Assembly: GCF_001428685.1 (NCBI RefSeq)
Contig: NZ_LMIK01000005.1
Location: 267,224 to 331,223 of the forward strand
Reading direction: 5' to 3'
Source of the DNA: Lysobacter sp. Root76
Lineage (GTDB): Bacteria > Pseudomonadota > Gammaproteobacteria > Xanthomonadales > Xanthomonadaceae
Length of the DNA: 64,000 nucleotides
Of this stretch, positions 31,872-40,535 are shown piece after piece; positions within the stretch are counted from its first letter, which is position 1, and every line of letters begins with the position of its first letter. The position numbers and the translations under genes were made by a program. The notes below the pieces were generated by a model. It was not told where the DNA came from and did not search any database. It saw only the letters and a program-made list of their open reading frames with translations.

Positions 31872-32405
31872 ATGACTGACGACGCGCGCCAGAACGAGCC
31901 CGGATCGAGCCTGAGATTCGAGGCAGGCCAGGAATTCCCGGAACGCGTGACCAAGTCGGTCGAGATAGCCGTGCCGCCCGAACGCGTGTGGCAGGCCATG
32001 ACCGATGCGCGCTGCATCGCAGCTTGGATGTCCGACGAGGCCTTCGCGGTCGAGACGGATTGGCGGGTCGGCGGCCCGATCGTATTCCGTGGCGTGTTGC
32101 ACGACCGCCTGCGCTTCGAGAACAAGGGCGTGGTGCAGGCGTTCGAGCCGCCGCGGTTGCTGCAGTACACGCATTGGAGTTCGCTGTCGCGCAGGGTGAT
32201 GTCCGATGCGCTCGAGCACCACACCGTGCTGCGCTTCGAGCTGAGCCCGTCGGGCGCCGGCACGCGCCTGGACCTGACCCTGAGCAACATGAACAACTAC
32301 GCGGTGTACGGGCACATCAACTACTACTGGGAAATAACGCTGGCGGCGTTGCAGCGTTACTGCGAAGCCGCAGACGCCGCGCGGACCGACGCCGCGCTGC
32401 CGTAG
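31872..32405 (+). CDS. SRPBCC (AHSA1-like) family protein
   Basis: 177 residues. A START/Bet v1-like fold typical of AHSA1 proteins: VTKSVEIAVPPERVWQAMTD at the first strand and helix, WRVGGPIVFRG, and the C-terminal helix HINYYWEITLAALQRYCEA. Such proteins bind hydrophobic ligands or act as enzymes; nothing more specific can be said. Located between the CrbR gene and the convergent CrbS gene, 74 bp after CrbR. Confidence 0.8.
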   Translation: MTDDARQNEPGSSLRFEAGQEFPERVTKSVEIAVPPERVWQAMTDARCIAAWMSDEAFAVETDWRVGGPIVFRGVLHDRLRFENKGVVQAFEPPRLLQYTHWSSLSRRVMSDALEHHTVLRFELSPSGAGTRLDLTLSNMNNYAVYGHINYYWEITLAALQRYCEAADAARTDAALP

Positions 32406-32433
32406 GCCGCCGATGGCGCGCCCGGGTTCGCCC

Positions 32434-35400
32434 TCAGGCCTGCACGGTCTGCCGCTGCGCGGCCAGGAACGCGCGTAGCGAAGCCGGCTTGATCGGTTTG
32501 GTCAGCACCCGGCAGCCGCGTTCGCGCGCGGCCAGCTTGAGCGCGTCGCTGCCGTCGCCGGTAAGCAGCGCCGCCGGCAGGATGCGGCCGGCGCGCTCGC
32601 GCAGGGCATCGACCACGCCCAGGCCGTCGAGACGGTCGTGCAGGTGGAAATCGACCAGGGCTACGTCGGGCCGCTGATCCATCAGCGCCAATGCTTCGTC
32701 GACCGTGGCCGCGACCAGGGCGGTGGCCTGCCAGCGCATCAGCAAGGTGCGCATGCCGTCCAGGATCTCCAGGTCGTTGTCGACGCAGAGCACGCGCAGG
32801 CCGGCCAGGGAGTCGGCGATCGCCGGCGCCGCGACGCCGCGCGCGCGCGGCGTGCGGCCGCAGGGCACCGCGATCGAGAACACGCTGCCGCGGCCGACGT
32901 GGGAGCGCACCTGCAGCGGGTGGTCGAGCGTGCGCGCGATGCGCTGGCAGATCGACAGGCCCAGGCCGAGGCCGCGTTCGCCGCCGACGCCGGGCTGATC
33001 GAAGCGGCGGAACTCGTCGAAGATCTGCTCCAGATGATGCTCGGGGATGCCCGGACCGGTGTCCCAGACCTGCAGTTCGACCTGGCCGTCGCGCGCGCGC
33101 GCGGCCATCAGCACGCCGCCTTCGCGGGTGTAGCGCAGGGCGTTGGCGATGAAGTTCTGCAGGGCGCGGCGCAGCAGGCGGCGGTCGCTGCGCACCGGCA
33201 TCTCGTCGGCGGGCACGCGCACGCGCAACTGCAGGCCGCGGCCGGCGGCGCTGGGCGCGTACTGCGCGGCGAGTTCGTGCAGCAGTTCGCCGGCGTCGAA
33301 ATCGGTGAGTTCCGGACGCAGCGCGCCGGCGTCCAGGCGCGAGATGTCGAGCAGGCCGTCGAGCAGGTCCTCGGCTGCGCGCAGCGAGGCGTCGACGCGT
33401 TCGGCCAGGCGGGTCTGTTCGTCGGCGTCGGTGGTTTCGCGCAGCGCGGTGGTGAACAGGCGCGCGGCGTTTAAGGGTTGCAGCACGTCGTGACTGACCG
33501 CGGCCAGGAAACGGGTCTTGGATTGCTGCGCAGCCTCGGCTTCCTGGGTGCGCTGTTCGACGCGCTGCTCCAGGGTCTCGTTGGCCTCGCGCAGCGCCTG
33601 TTCGGAGCGCTTGTAGTCGGTGACGTCGCTGTAGCTGGTGACGTAACCGCCGCCGAGCAGCGGGCGGCCGACCATTTCGATCACCTGGCCGTTGGCGCGC
33701 ACGCGCTCGAACACGTGCGAGGCGCCCGCGCGCAGATGGGCGAGGCGGCGCCGCACCTGGGCGTCGATGTCGCCCGGGCCCATCTCGCCGCGTTCGGCGT
33801 TCCAGCGGATCAGGTCGCTGACCGGACGGCCGACGTAGAGCATGCCGTCGGGGTAGTCGAACAATTCCTGGTAGCGGCGGTTCCAGGCCACCAGGCGCAT
33901 GTCGCGGTCGACCACGCTCACGCCCTGGCTGATGTTCTCCAGCGTGGTCGACAGCACCTGGCGATTGAAGCGCAGTTCCTGGTTGGCCTCGTCGAGCAGG
34001 GCCACGACTTCGCCCAGTTCCATGCCCGAGCCGCGCAGCGCGCTGGTCAGGGTGAGCCGCGCCGAAGCCGCGCCGATCGCCGAGGCCAGCAGGCGTTCGG
34101 TGAACTGGGCCAGGGCGCGGTCGGCGGGCTGGTCGGGCAGCCAGGTGCGGCCCCGGGCCTGCGCGTATTCCTCGAATGCGCGGCGCGCGTGGCGTTCGCC
34201 GACGATGCGTTCGGCCAGGGTCAGCAGTTCGCCGCTGCGCACGCTGCCGGCCCAGCCGCCCGGGCCCAGGGCCGGGCGCTGCACGTAAGGATCCAGGTAG
34301 GTCGCGGCGAGCAATTGCTCCTGCAGGCGCGGGCGTTGCCGCACCGAGACGAACAGGAAGGCGCCGATGTTGAACAGCAGCGACCAGAAGGTGCCGTGGG
34401 TCAGCGCGTCCCAGCCGGTGAGCCCGAACAGCTGCTCCGGCCGCAGCCAGGACACGCCCAGCGGCCCGTGCTCGATCCAGCCGGTGTCGATCCAGCCGAC
34501 CCGTCCCAGCGCCGGCAGCAGCAGGGTGTAGAGCCACAGCAGCGCGCCGGCGAGCAGGCCGGCGAACGCGCCCGCGCGGCTCGCGCCACGCCAATAGAGC
34601 CCGCCGATCAGCGCCGGCGCGAACTGCGCGACCGCCGCGAACGCGAGCAGACCGTGCTGGGCCAGGCTGTCGGCGCCGACCGAGGCGCGGTGGTAGGCGT
34701 AGGCCATCATCGCCAGCACCAGGATGGTCGCGCGCCGCACCCACAGCACCTGGCGGTCGATGCCCTGGGTTTCGCGCAGGGCGCCGCTGCGCAGCAGCAA
34801 CGGCACGATCAGGTCGTTGCTGACCATGGTCGCCAGGGCGACGCTGGCCACGATCACCATGCCGGTCGCGGCCGAGAAGCCGCCGATGTAGACCATCAGC
34901 GCCAGGGTTTCCTGCTTCAGCGCCAGCGGCAGGGCCAGCACGTAGGTGTCCGGCGACACCGAGCTGCCTGCGAGCACGGCCTGGCCGGTCAGGGTGATCG
35001 GCACCACCAGCAGGCTGATCAGGGCGAGATAGCCGCCGAACAGCCAGCGCGCGGGGCGTAGGTCGTTCGGGTCCTGGCATTCGACCACGGCGACGTGGAA
35101 CTGCCGCGGCAGGCACAGGATCGCGGCGAAGGCGAGCAGGGTCTGGGCGACGAAGCCGGGCGGCAGCCCGGGCGCGGTGACCACGTGCGCGGCCTGGCCC
35201 ACGCGTGCGGCCAGGCTGCCGTCGCCGGGCAGGTGGGCGAGCGCGAACAGGCCGATCGCGACGAAGGCGACCAGTTTGACCAGCGACTCCAGCGCGACCG
35301 CCAGCACCATGCCGTGATGGTGCTCGGTGGCGTCGATCTGGCGGGTGCCGAACAGGATCGCGAACACCGCCAGCATCAGCGCGACGTAGAACGCCGGATC

Positions 35401-35874
35401 GGCGAGCAGGCTGGCGTCGGAGGGCACGCCGGCCAGCACTTCCACGCTCATGGCCACGGCTTTGAACTGCAGGGCGACGTAGGGCACCGCGGCGGTCAGG
35501 GCGACCGCGGCGACCAGCGCGGCCAGGCCGGGCGCGCGGCCGTAGCGCGAGGACAGGAAGTCGGCGATCGAGACGATGCGGTGCTCGCCGGAAATCAGCA
35601 CCAGGCGTTCGAGGATGCGCCAGCCGAAGGCCAGCATCAGCAGCGGGCCCAGGTAGATCGGCAGGAAGCCCAGGCCGGTGCGCGCGGCGGTGCCGACCGC
35701 GCCGTAGAAGGTCCAGGACGAGCAGTACACCGCCAGCGCCAGCGAATACACGGCCGGGCGCAGCCAGCGCAGCTTCGGGATGCGCGCGGTGCGCTGATCG
35801 CCGTAGTAGGCGACCGCGAACAGCAGGCCCACGTAGCCGGCCGACACCAGCAGCAATATCCAGCCTGGGATCAC
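32434..35874 (-). CDS. crbS: CrbS-like hybrid histidine kinase with SLC5 transporter domain
   Basis: 1146 residues. The N-terminal half (about 1-500) is a sodium/solute symporter (SLC5/PutP) domain with some thirteen helices, e.g. FLPIYLGPLLMLAFGW and GFSAATGMVIVASVALAT. Then come a PAS domain (MVGRPLLGGGYVTSYSDVTD), a HisKA domain with phospho-His795 in AAVSHDVLQPLN, a HATPase (NFIANALRY, DTGPGIP, GLGLGLSI) and a C-terminal receiver with Asp1075 in VALVDFHLH. CrbS proteins sense or transport acetate and phosphorylate CrbR. The gene faces crbR with only the SRPBCC gene between. Confidence 0.9.
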   Translation of the reverse strand: MIPGWILLLVSAGYVGLLFAVAYYGDQRTARIPKLRWLRPAVYSLALAVYCSSWTFYGAVGTAARTGLGFLPIYLGPLLMLAFGWRILERLVLISGEHRIVSIADFLSSRYGRAPGLAALVAAVALTAAVPYVALQFKAVAMSVEVLAGVPSDASLLADPAFYVALMLAVFAILFGTRQIDATEHHHGMVLAVALESLVKLVAFVAIGLFALAHLPGDGSLAARVGQAAHVVTAPGLPPGFVAQTLLAFAAILCLPRQFHVAVVECQDPNDLRPARWLFGGYLALISLLVVPITLTGQAVLAGSSVSPDTYVLALPLALKQETLALMVYIGGFSAATGMVIVASVALATMVSNDLIVPLLLRSGALRETQGIDRQVLWVRRATILVLAMMAYAYHRASVGADSLAQHGLLAFAAVAQFAPALIGGLYWRGASRAGAFAGLLAGALLWLYTLLLPALGRVGWIDTGWIEHGPLGVSWLRPEQLFGLTGWDALTHGTFWSLLFNIGAFLFVSVRQRPRLQEQLLAATYLDPYVQRPALGPGGWAGSVRSGELLTLAERIVGERHARRAFEEYAQARGRTWLPDQPADRALAQFTERLLASAIGAASARLTLTSALRGSGMELGEVVALLDEANQELRFNRQVLSTTLENISQGVSVVDRDMRLVAWNRRYQELFDYPDGMLYVGRPVSDLIRWNAERGEMGPGDIDAQVRRRLAHLRAGASHVFERVRANGQVIEMVGRPLLGGGYVTSYSDVTDYKRSEQALREANETLEQRVEQRTQEAEAAQQSKTRFLAAVSHDVLQPLNAARLFTTALRETTDADEQTRLAERVDASLRAAEDLLDGLLDISRLDAGALRPELTDFDAGELLHELAAQYAPSAAGRGLQLRVRVPADEMPVRSDRRLLRRALQNFIANALRYTREGGVLMAARARDGQVELQVWDTGPGIPEHHLEQIFDEFRRFDQPGVGGERGLGLGLSICQRIARTLDHPLQVRSHVGRGSVFSIAVPCGRTPRARGVAAPAIADSLAGLRVLCVDNDLEILDGMRTLLMRWQATALVAATVDEALALMDQRPDVALVDFHLHDRLDGLGVVDALRERAGRILPAALLTGDGSDALKLAARERGCRVLTKPIKPASLRAFLAAQRQTVQA

Positions 35875-35977
35875 CGCAGGACCACTCCGCGTTCGGATTA
35901 ACGAGTGTACGGCGGGCGAGGCGGGGGAGGCTTGGGGGCTACGAAAGTCTTAGGTGGGGCGGCCGCCCTCACCCCAA

Positions 35978-36092
35978 CCCCTCTCCCGCAGGCGGGAGAG
36001 GGGCTAAAAGCAGTAGCGTTGCAAAGCAGCGGCGTTGCGAGGCTAGAAGCGGCGGCGTTGCGGGGATTCCCTCTCCCGCTTGCGGGAGAGGG
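35978..36092. repeat. Pair of inverted hairpin repeats (CCCTCTCCCGC family)
   Basis: Two hairpins, at 35978-36003 (CCCCTCTCCCGC/GCGGGAGAGGGG) and 36069-36092 (CCCTCTCCCGC/GCGGGAGAGGG), are extended by similar flanks (CCCTCACCCCAA on the left, its inverted relative on the right). The 65 bp between contain three imperfect copies of an AGCGGCGTTGC motif. It is a MITE-like unit in a gene-free region of about 400 bp (35875-36287) between crbS and rpmG. A REP-type repeat CTGGATCCCCGCCTGCGCGG follows near 36219. Confidence 0.8.
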
Positions 36093-36183
36093 CCAGGGCG
36101 AGGGGATGAGCGCGCAGCGCGAATGCTCTGGATCCTCACGCCATCACCGCTCCGCCGGCCCCAAAAGAGAAGGCCAAAAACAA

Positions 36184-36208
36184 GAAACCCGCCTTGTGGG
36201 CGGGTTTC
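36184..36208 (-). terminator. Terminator of the rpmB-rpmG operon
   Basis: Stem GAAACCCGCC/GGGCGGGTTTC with a TTGT loop; on the minus strand it is followed by TTGTTTTTGG. It lies about 80 bp beyond the rpmG stop. Confidence 0.8.
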
Positions 36209-36287
36209 TCGCGAGGCCTGGATCCCCGCCTGCGCGGGATGACCTACCGGCAAAGCCGTTCGCGCGCCGCGCGAACGGGCCGGAAGA

Positions 36288-36452
36288 TCACTTGATCTTG
36301 CCTTCCTTATAGATCACGTGCTTACGAACGACGGGGTCGTACTTCTTGACCTCCATCTTGTTCGGGGTGTTCTTCTTGTTCTTGTCGGTCGTGTAGAAGT
36401 GACCGGTGTTGGCCGAAGAGATCAGTCGGATCTTGTCGCGCTTGGAAGCCAT
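36288..36452 (-). CDS. rpmG: 50S ribosomal protein L33
   Basis: 54 residues, [20 protein letters not shown] at the start and YKEGKIK at the end, the normal gamma-proteobacterial length and sequence. It is a structural protein of the large ribosomal subunit. The zinc-binding Cys pairs found in some L33 are absent, so this is the C-minus form. It follows rpmB by 11 bp in the usual rpmBG operon. It is too short to be seen by length-filtered gene finding but is unambiguous. Confidence 0.97.
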   Translation of the reverse strand: MASKRDKIRLISSANTGHFYTTDKNKKNTPNKMEVKKYDPVVRKHVIYKEGKIK

Positions 36453-36463
36453 GGGTCAGGTCC

Positions 36464-36700
36464 TCAGATCTTTTCGCCGCGGGCGCGGAGATCGGCCAGA
36501 ACGGCGTCGATGCCGTTCTTGTCGATGGTGCGCATGGCGTTGGCGGAAACACGCAGCTTGATCCAACGGTTCTCACTGGCGACCCAGAAGCGGCGCTCGT
36601 GGAGGTTGGGGAGGAAGCGGCGGCGGGTCTTGTTCATGGCATGCGAGACGTTGTTGCCGGTCGTCGTTCGCTTGCCCGTTACTTGGCATACGCGGGACAT
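36464..36700 (-). CDS. rpmB: 50S ribosomal protein L28
   Basis: 78 residues, the family length. Starts [20 protein letters not shown], with [14 protein letters not shown] and the C-terminal [10 protein letters not shown]. An ATG two codons upstream in frame (at 36706) is ignored because L28 begins with Ser after Met. First gene of rpmB-rpmG. Confidence 0.97.
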   Translation of the reverse strand: MSRVCQVTGKRTTTGNNVSHAMNKTRRRFLPNLHERRFWVASENRWIKLRVSANAMRTIDKNGIDAVLADLRARGEKI

Positions 36701-37026
36701 GTGCACCTCGAAAGGATTGGATGCTTCCCTTGGCCAGGGAGGCGGCGGCCCCGCCGTCGGCGCGGAAATCCGCGGACAGCGCGCGATACGGGTGATTACC
36801 TCAGCTGGGCGGCACGGGTCGGATTCGCGCTTCCGGTCCCGTCCGGACTTGCCCCTAAGGGTGCGTCGGACACAGCGAGCCGCGCATTATGCAGGTAAAT
36901 CCGAGCCGGGACAAGCACTTGGCCGCGCAGGCGGGTCGGGCGGCCCGGCCGGCGCAGTATCCTTCAGGGCCGCCAATCGCCGTTCGCGGCGTTCCGCCCT
37001 TTCCACATCGACCCCACGAGGTGCCC
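36701..37026. other. Gene-free stretch upstream of rpmB and the GFA gene
   Basis: About 326 bp between two divergent genes. It should hold the rpmBG promoter and that of the GFA-fold gene. I see no clear repeat, RNA gene or factor-binding palindrome. Confidence 0.4.
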
Positions 37027-37422
37027 ATGATCCGCGTAGCCACCTGTTCCTGCGGCCAATTGCGCCTGGCTTGCGAGGGCGAGCCGGTCCGGGTCTCGGT
37101 CTGCCATTGCCTGGAATGCCAGCGCCGCACCGGCAGCGCGTTCGGGGTTCAGGCGCGTTACCCGCGCGAGCGGGTGCGCCTGCTTGAGGGCCGTTCCGGG
37201 CGGTTCGAGCGCCGTGGCGACACCGGCAGCCTGGCCAGCTTCCGGTTCTGCCAGGACTGCGGCTCCACGGTCTACTGGGAGCTGGAGGCGGTGCCGGGCC
37301 ATGTCGCGGTCGCGGTCGGGAACTTTGCCGAGCCGGGCTACCCGGCGCCGGCCCACTCGGTCTACGAAGTCCGCCGGCATGCCTGGGTGGGCTTGCCCGA
37401 GGGGATCGAGCACATCGATTGA
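37027..37422 (+). CDS. GFA-fold (CENP-V/GFA) zinc protein
   Basis: 131 residues. The zinc ligands of the GFA fold are present: CSCGQLRLAC at the N-terminus, CHCLECQRRTGSAFG and FCQDCGSTVYW. The family was named for glutathione-dependent formaldehyde-activating enzyme, but most members have no proven activity. Start chosen at ATG 37027; the frame is open well upstream but lacks a better start. Single gene. Confidence 0.87.
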   Translation: MIRVATCSCGQLRLACEGEPVRVSVCHCLECQRRTGSAFGVQARYPRERVRLLEGRSGRFERRGDTGSLASFRFCQDCGSTVYWELEAVPGHVAVAVGNFAEPGYPAPAHSVYEVRRHAWVGLPEGIEHID

Positions 37423-37519
37423 GGCGGGGGCGAGGCGGTTGCCGTCCCCATGCTGCCGCATGGCGGTCCCAGCGGATCGGCAGGGCGGGCAAGCCGTCCC
37501 GCCGCGCATGCGGGTCCGG

Positions 37520-37855
37520 CTAGTGCCCGGCGCGATCCCGGTGCCAGCCGCGGTGCTTGATGTCCAGGTACAGGCTGTAGGCGGCGGTAAAGGCCGGGAA
37601 CAGGTTCTGGATCACGCCGACCGAGTCCTGCTTCTGCGAAAACACGAAGTAGCTCAGGGTCATCGCGCTGCCGATCAGGCTCATGTACCAGAACGCGCGC
37701 GGGATCACCGGCTTGCCGTGGCGCTTGCTGGCGACGAACTGGACCAGCCAGCGGCCGCCGAACATCAGCGCGCCGGTCAGGCCGATCAGCTTCCACGGCG
37801 ACATGTGCAGGCCGGTCCAGGCCAGCCACTCGATCGGCGAATTCATGAAGTCCAT
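37520..37855 (-). CDS. Lipid A biosynthesis N-terminal (LABN) domain membrane protein
   Basis: 111 residues with three membrane segments: WKLIGLTGALMFGGRWLVQF, FWYMSLIGSAMTLSYFVFS and a third around IQNLFPAFTAAYSLYL. The LABN family is found fused to LpxB in some bacteria or stands alone beside GT2 enzymes, as here: it starts 5 bp after the upstream glycosyltransferase gene. Together the two probably modify a lipid-linked sugar or lipid A. Function is inferred from family and context. Confidence 0.83.
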   Translation of the reverse strand: MDFMNSPIEWLAWTGLHMSPWKLIGLTGALMFGGRWLVQFVASKRHGKPVIPRAFWYMSLIGSAMTLSYFVFSQKQDSVGVIQNLFPAFTAAYSLYLDIKHRGWHRDRAGH

Positions 37856-37860
37856 GCGTC

Positions 37861-38592
37861 TTAGACCTCTTCGGTGGAGGTGACCTTGCCGCGCTTGATC
37901 AGCCAGGCGACGCCGCGCAGGTCGCTGATGCCGACCAGGGCGCGGTTGAGATTGTTGTACTTGGACACGCCGGTGGAGCGGGCGCGGTGGTTGACCGGGA
38001 CGCTGACCGTCTTCCAGCCGGCGCGTTGCATCAGCGCGGGCAGGTAGCGGTGCATGTGGTTGAAGTGCGGCAGGTCGAGGAAGGCCTCGCGCTCGAACAG
38101 CTTGATGCCGCAACCGGTGTCGGGGGTGTCGTCGCGCAGCATGCGGCTGCGGATCGCGTTGGCCCACTTCGAGGCCCAGCGCTTGCTGCCCGAGTCCTGG
38201 CGGTTCACCCGCCAGCCGGCGAACAGCTTGATGTCGGGCGCGGATCCGGCGCGTTTGGTCAGCAGCTTGGGGATGTCGGCCGGGTCGTTCTGGCCGTCGC
38301 CGTCCAGGGTCGCGATCCAGGCGCCGCGCGCGGCCTTGACGCCGTTGCGGATCGCGGTGCTCTGGCCGCTCTGGCTGACGTGGTGGACCACGCGCAGCTC
38401 GGGCACCTGCGCCTTGAGCGCGCGCAGCGCGTCCAGGGTGCCGTCGCGCGAGCGGTCGTCGACGTAGACGATCTCGAAGTCGGCCACGCCGCGCAGGGCG
38501 GCGGTGATCTCGTGGACCAGCGGGGCGACGTTGTCCTGCTCGTTGAACACGGGGACGACGACGGACAGTTCGGGGCTATGGTTTGCGGTCAT
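37861..38592 (-). CDS. Family 2 glycosyltransferase (polyprenyl-phosphate sugar type)
   Basis: 243 residues. GT-A fold of the DPM1/ArnC type: LSVVVPVFNEQDNV, IVYVDDRSRDGT, and the D-x-D-like ATLDGDGQNDP. No membrane helices at the C-terminus, unlike ArnC. It should move a sugar from a nucleotide to a lipid phosphate. Operon with the LABN gene (5 bp apart). It may be functionally linked with the nearby epimerase at 38786-39751. Confidence 0.87.
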   Translation of the reverse strand: MTANHSPELSVVVPVFNEQDNVAPLVHEITAALRGVADFEIVYVDDRSRDGTLDALRALKAQVPELRVVHHVSQSGQSTAIRNGVKAARGAWIATLDGDGQNDPADIPKLLTKRAGSAPDIKLFAGWRVNRQDSGSKRWASKWANAIRSRMLRDDTPDTGCGIKLFEREAFLDLPHFNHMHRYLPALMQRAGWKTVSVPVNHRARSTGVSKYNNLNRALVGISDLRGVAWLIKRGKVTSTEEV

Positions 38593-38785
38593 CTAGCGGA
38601 CTCGTCGCGGCTCGCATGAGCCGGGATTGGCGGTGCGGGGCCCCCGAGCATCGGAACAGGGGCCGGTAAGAGGGTACGACGCACGGCCTCGATTGGGAGC
38701 GACGCCTACGAACCGGCAGCGCTCGAAACCGGCGCCGGGCCGCGATCCATGCCCCGCGCGCCCGCTCCGGCGGGGCGGCGAAGAG

Positions 38786-39751
38786 TCAGGCGTCGGCGCC
38801 GAAATAGTCCCGGCACCAGGCGACCACCTGCGGCAGCCCGGTCTCGATCGAGGTCGTCGGCTCGAACCCGAACGCGGCCTTGGCGCGCGCAGTATCGGCC
38901 ATCGTCTCGACCATGTCGCCCGGCTGCATCGGCAGGTAGACCTTTTCGGCGGTGCGGCCGGCGGCGGTCTCGATCACGCCGATGAAATGCTCCAGCTCGA
39001 CCGGGGTGTGGTTGCCCAGGTTGAACACGCGGTGCGGCGGCTCGTCCTGCGAGGGGTGTTCGAGCGCGCCCAGCACGCCGGCGACGATGTCGTCGACGAA
39101 GGTGAAGTCGCGGCGCATGCGGCCATGGTTGAAAACCTGGATCGGCCGGCCCGCCAGCACCGCGCGCGAGAACAGCAGCGGCGCCATGTCCGGGCGGCCC
39201 CAGGGGCCGTAGACGGTGAAGAAGCGCAGGCCGGTCGCGCGCAGGCCGTAGAGGTGGGCGTAGGTGTGCGCCATCAGCTCGTTGGCGGCCTTGGTCGCCG
39301 CGTACAGCGAGCGCGGTTGGTCGACGCGCTGGTCTTCGGAGAACGGCGGCACCGCCGAGTCGCCGTAGACCGAGGACGAGCTGGCGTAGACCAAGTGCTG
39401 CACGCCGCGATGGCGGCACAGCTCCAGCAGGTTCACGAAGCCGGCCAGATTGCTGTCGACGTAGGCGTGCGGGTGGGTCAGCGAATAGCGCACGCCGGCC
39501 TGGGCGGCCAGGTGGATCACCCGGGTCGGCGCGACCTCGTCGAACAGTGCGGCCAGGCCGTCGCGGTCGCTCAGGTCGATGGCGCGGATGTCCGTGTCCG
39601 GGCACAGCGCGGCGACGCGGTCGCGCTTGAGCTGCGGGTCGTAATAGTCGTTGTAGTTGTCCAGCCCGATCACGGCTTGGCCGCGGGCGCGCAGGGCGCG
39701 GCAGACGTAGCTGCCGATGAAACCGGCGGCGCCGGTGACGAGAAGGGTCAT
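38786..39751 (-). CDS. NAD-dependent sugar-nucleotide epimerase (UDP-glucuronate 4-epimerase type)
   Basis: 321 residues, extended SDR. NAD-binding GAAGFIGSYV, then NYNDYYDPQLKRDR, catalytic Y-x3-K in YAATKAANE and TVYGPWGRPDMA. The N-Y-N-D-Y-Y-D and G-P-W-G-R-P-D-M-A motifs are those of UDP-glucuronate 4-epimerases that feed polysaccharide synthesis. It is on the same strand as the GT2-LABN pair but separated by 193 bp. Confidence 0.9.
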   Translation of the reverse strand: MTLLVTGAAGFIGSYVCRALRARGQAVIGLDNYNDYYDPQLKRDRVAALCPDTDIRAIDLSDRDGLAALFDEVAPTRVIHLAAQAGVRYSLTHPHAYVDSNLAGFVNLLELCRHRGVQHLVYASSSSVYGDSAVPPFSEDQRVDQPRSLYAATKAANELMAHTYAHLYGLRATGLRFFTVYGPWGRPDMAPLLFSRAVLAGRPIQVFNHGRMRRDFTFVDDIVAGVLGALEHPSQDEPPHRVFNLGNHTPVELEHFIGVIETAAGRTAEKVYLPMQPGDMVETMADTARAKAAFGFEPTTSIETGLPQVVAWCRDYFGADA

Positions 39752-39855
39752 GGGGCGATGGTGACGGATTCGGGAGCGGGAAGCATGCGCTGGCGGTGGT
39801 TACCGTATCGACAATGTCGGCGATCCCGGGTCGGAACCGCGTCGTCGCGGTTCCG

Positions 39856-39930
39856 ACCGATGCGCGGGCGACCGATGCGCGGGCGACCGATGCGCGGGCG
39901 ACCGATGCGCGGGCGACCGATGCGCGGGCG
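39856..39930. repeat. Five perfect 15-bp tandem repeats
   Basis: Unit ACCGATGCGCGGGCG repeated five times without change in the 251-bp gap between the epimerase gene and the next gene on the minus strand. The unit length is a multiple of three, so frames stay open, but no coding gene covers it. A variable-number repeat is likely. Confidence 0.95.
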
Positions 39931-40002
39931 CCAGCATGGCCGCCCGCGCCTGAAGCGCAGCAGACTCCGCGCGCTGGCCGGAGTCCGCCGCGCCGGTCGC
40001 GC

Positions 40003-40449
40003 TTACTTCACCGCGAGCTGCTTGGCCAGGCCGAAGGCTTCGTTGAGCTCGGACTGGGTAGCCGCGTCGATCCAGACGTAGACCCGGACCTTGCTCTTGG
40101 GCTTTTCGCCGGGCAACACGATCGTGGTTTCGCGCGAGAACGGACGCGCGTCGTTGACGGTGGCCTTCTTGTACCAGACGACCTGCTGGCTGCCGACCGT
40201 GCCCTTTTCGGCACGGGCCTTCTTGTCCGGCTTGAAGCTGCGCGTGCCCAGGTACACGCCCAGGCCCTTGCCGGCGGCGATGTTGGACGGCAGTTCCAGG
40301 TAGCACAGGGTGTAGTCGTCGCCCCTGCGCTCGGTCCAGGCCAGGTCGGCGCTGTTGAGACTGGGGCAGGTTGCACCGGCCTGGGCGTAGGCTTGGGCGA
40401 AGGCCAGGGACGGGGCCAGCAGCAGGGCCGCGAGGGCTATCCGTTTCAT
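40003..40449 (-). CDS. Exported protein of unknown function
   Basis: 148 residues from the Met at 40449. Signal peptide (IALAALLLAPSLAFAQ), then a mature region with two Cys (GATCPSLNSADL and YTLCYLELP), a W-T-E-R-R segment and a C-terminal acidic helix (ELNEAFGLAKQLAVK). Predicted soluble periplasmic protein. I do not recognise the family. Confidence 0.75.
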   Translation of the reverse strand: MKRIALAALLLAPSLAFAQAYAQAGATCPSLNSADLAWTERRGDDYTLCYLELPSNIAAGKGLGVYLGTRSFKPDKKARAEKGTVGSQQVVWYKKATVNDARPFSRETTIVLPGEKPKSKVRVYVWIDAATQSELNEAFGLAKQLAVK

Positions 40450-40535
40450 ATGCATCTCCTTGGTGATTGCGATGGGCTTTGGACGAGGGGTGGAAGTGGG
40501 GCGGCCGTGGAAGCGGAGCTTATCGCGCCGGGATG

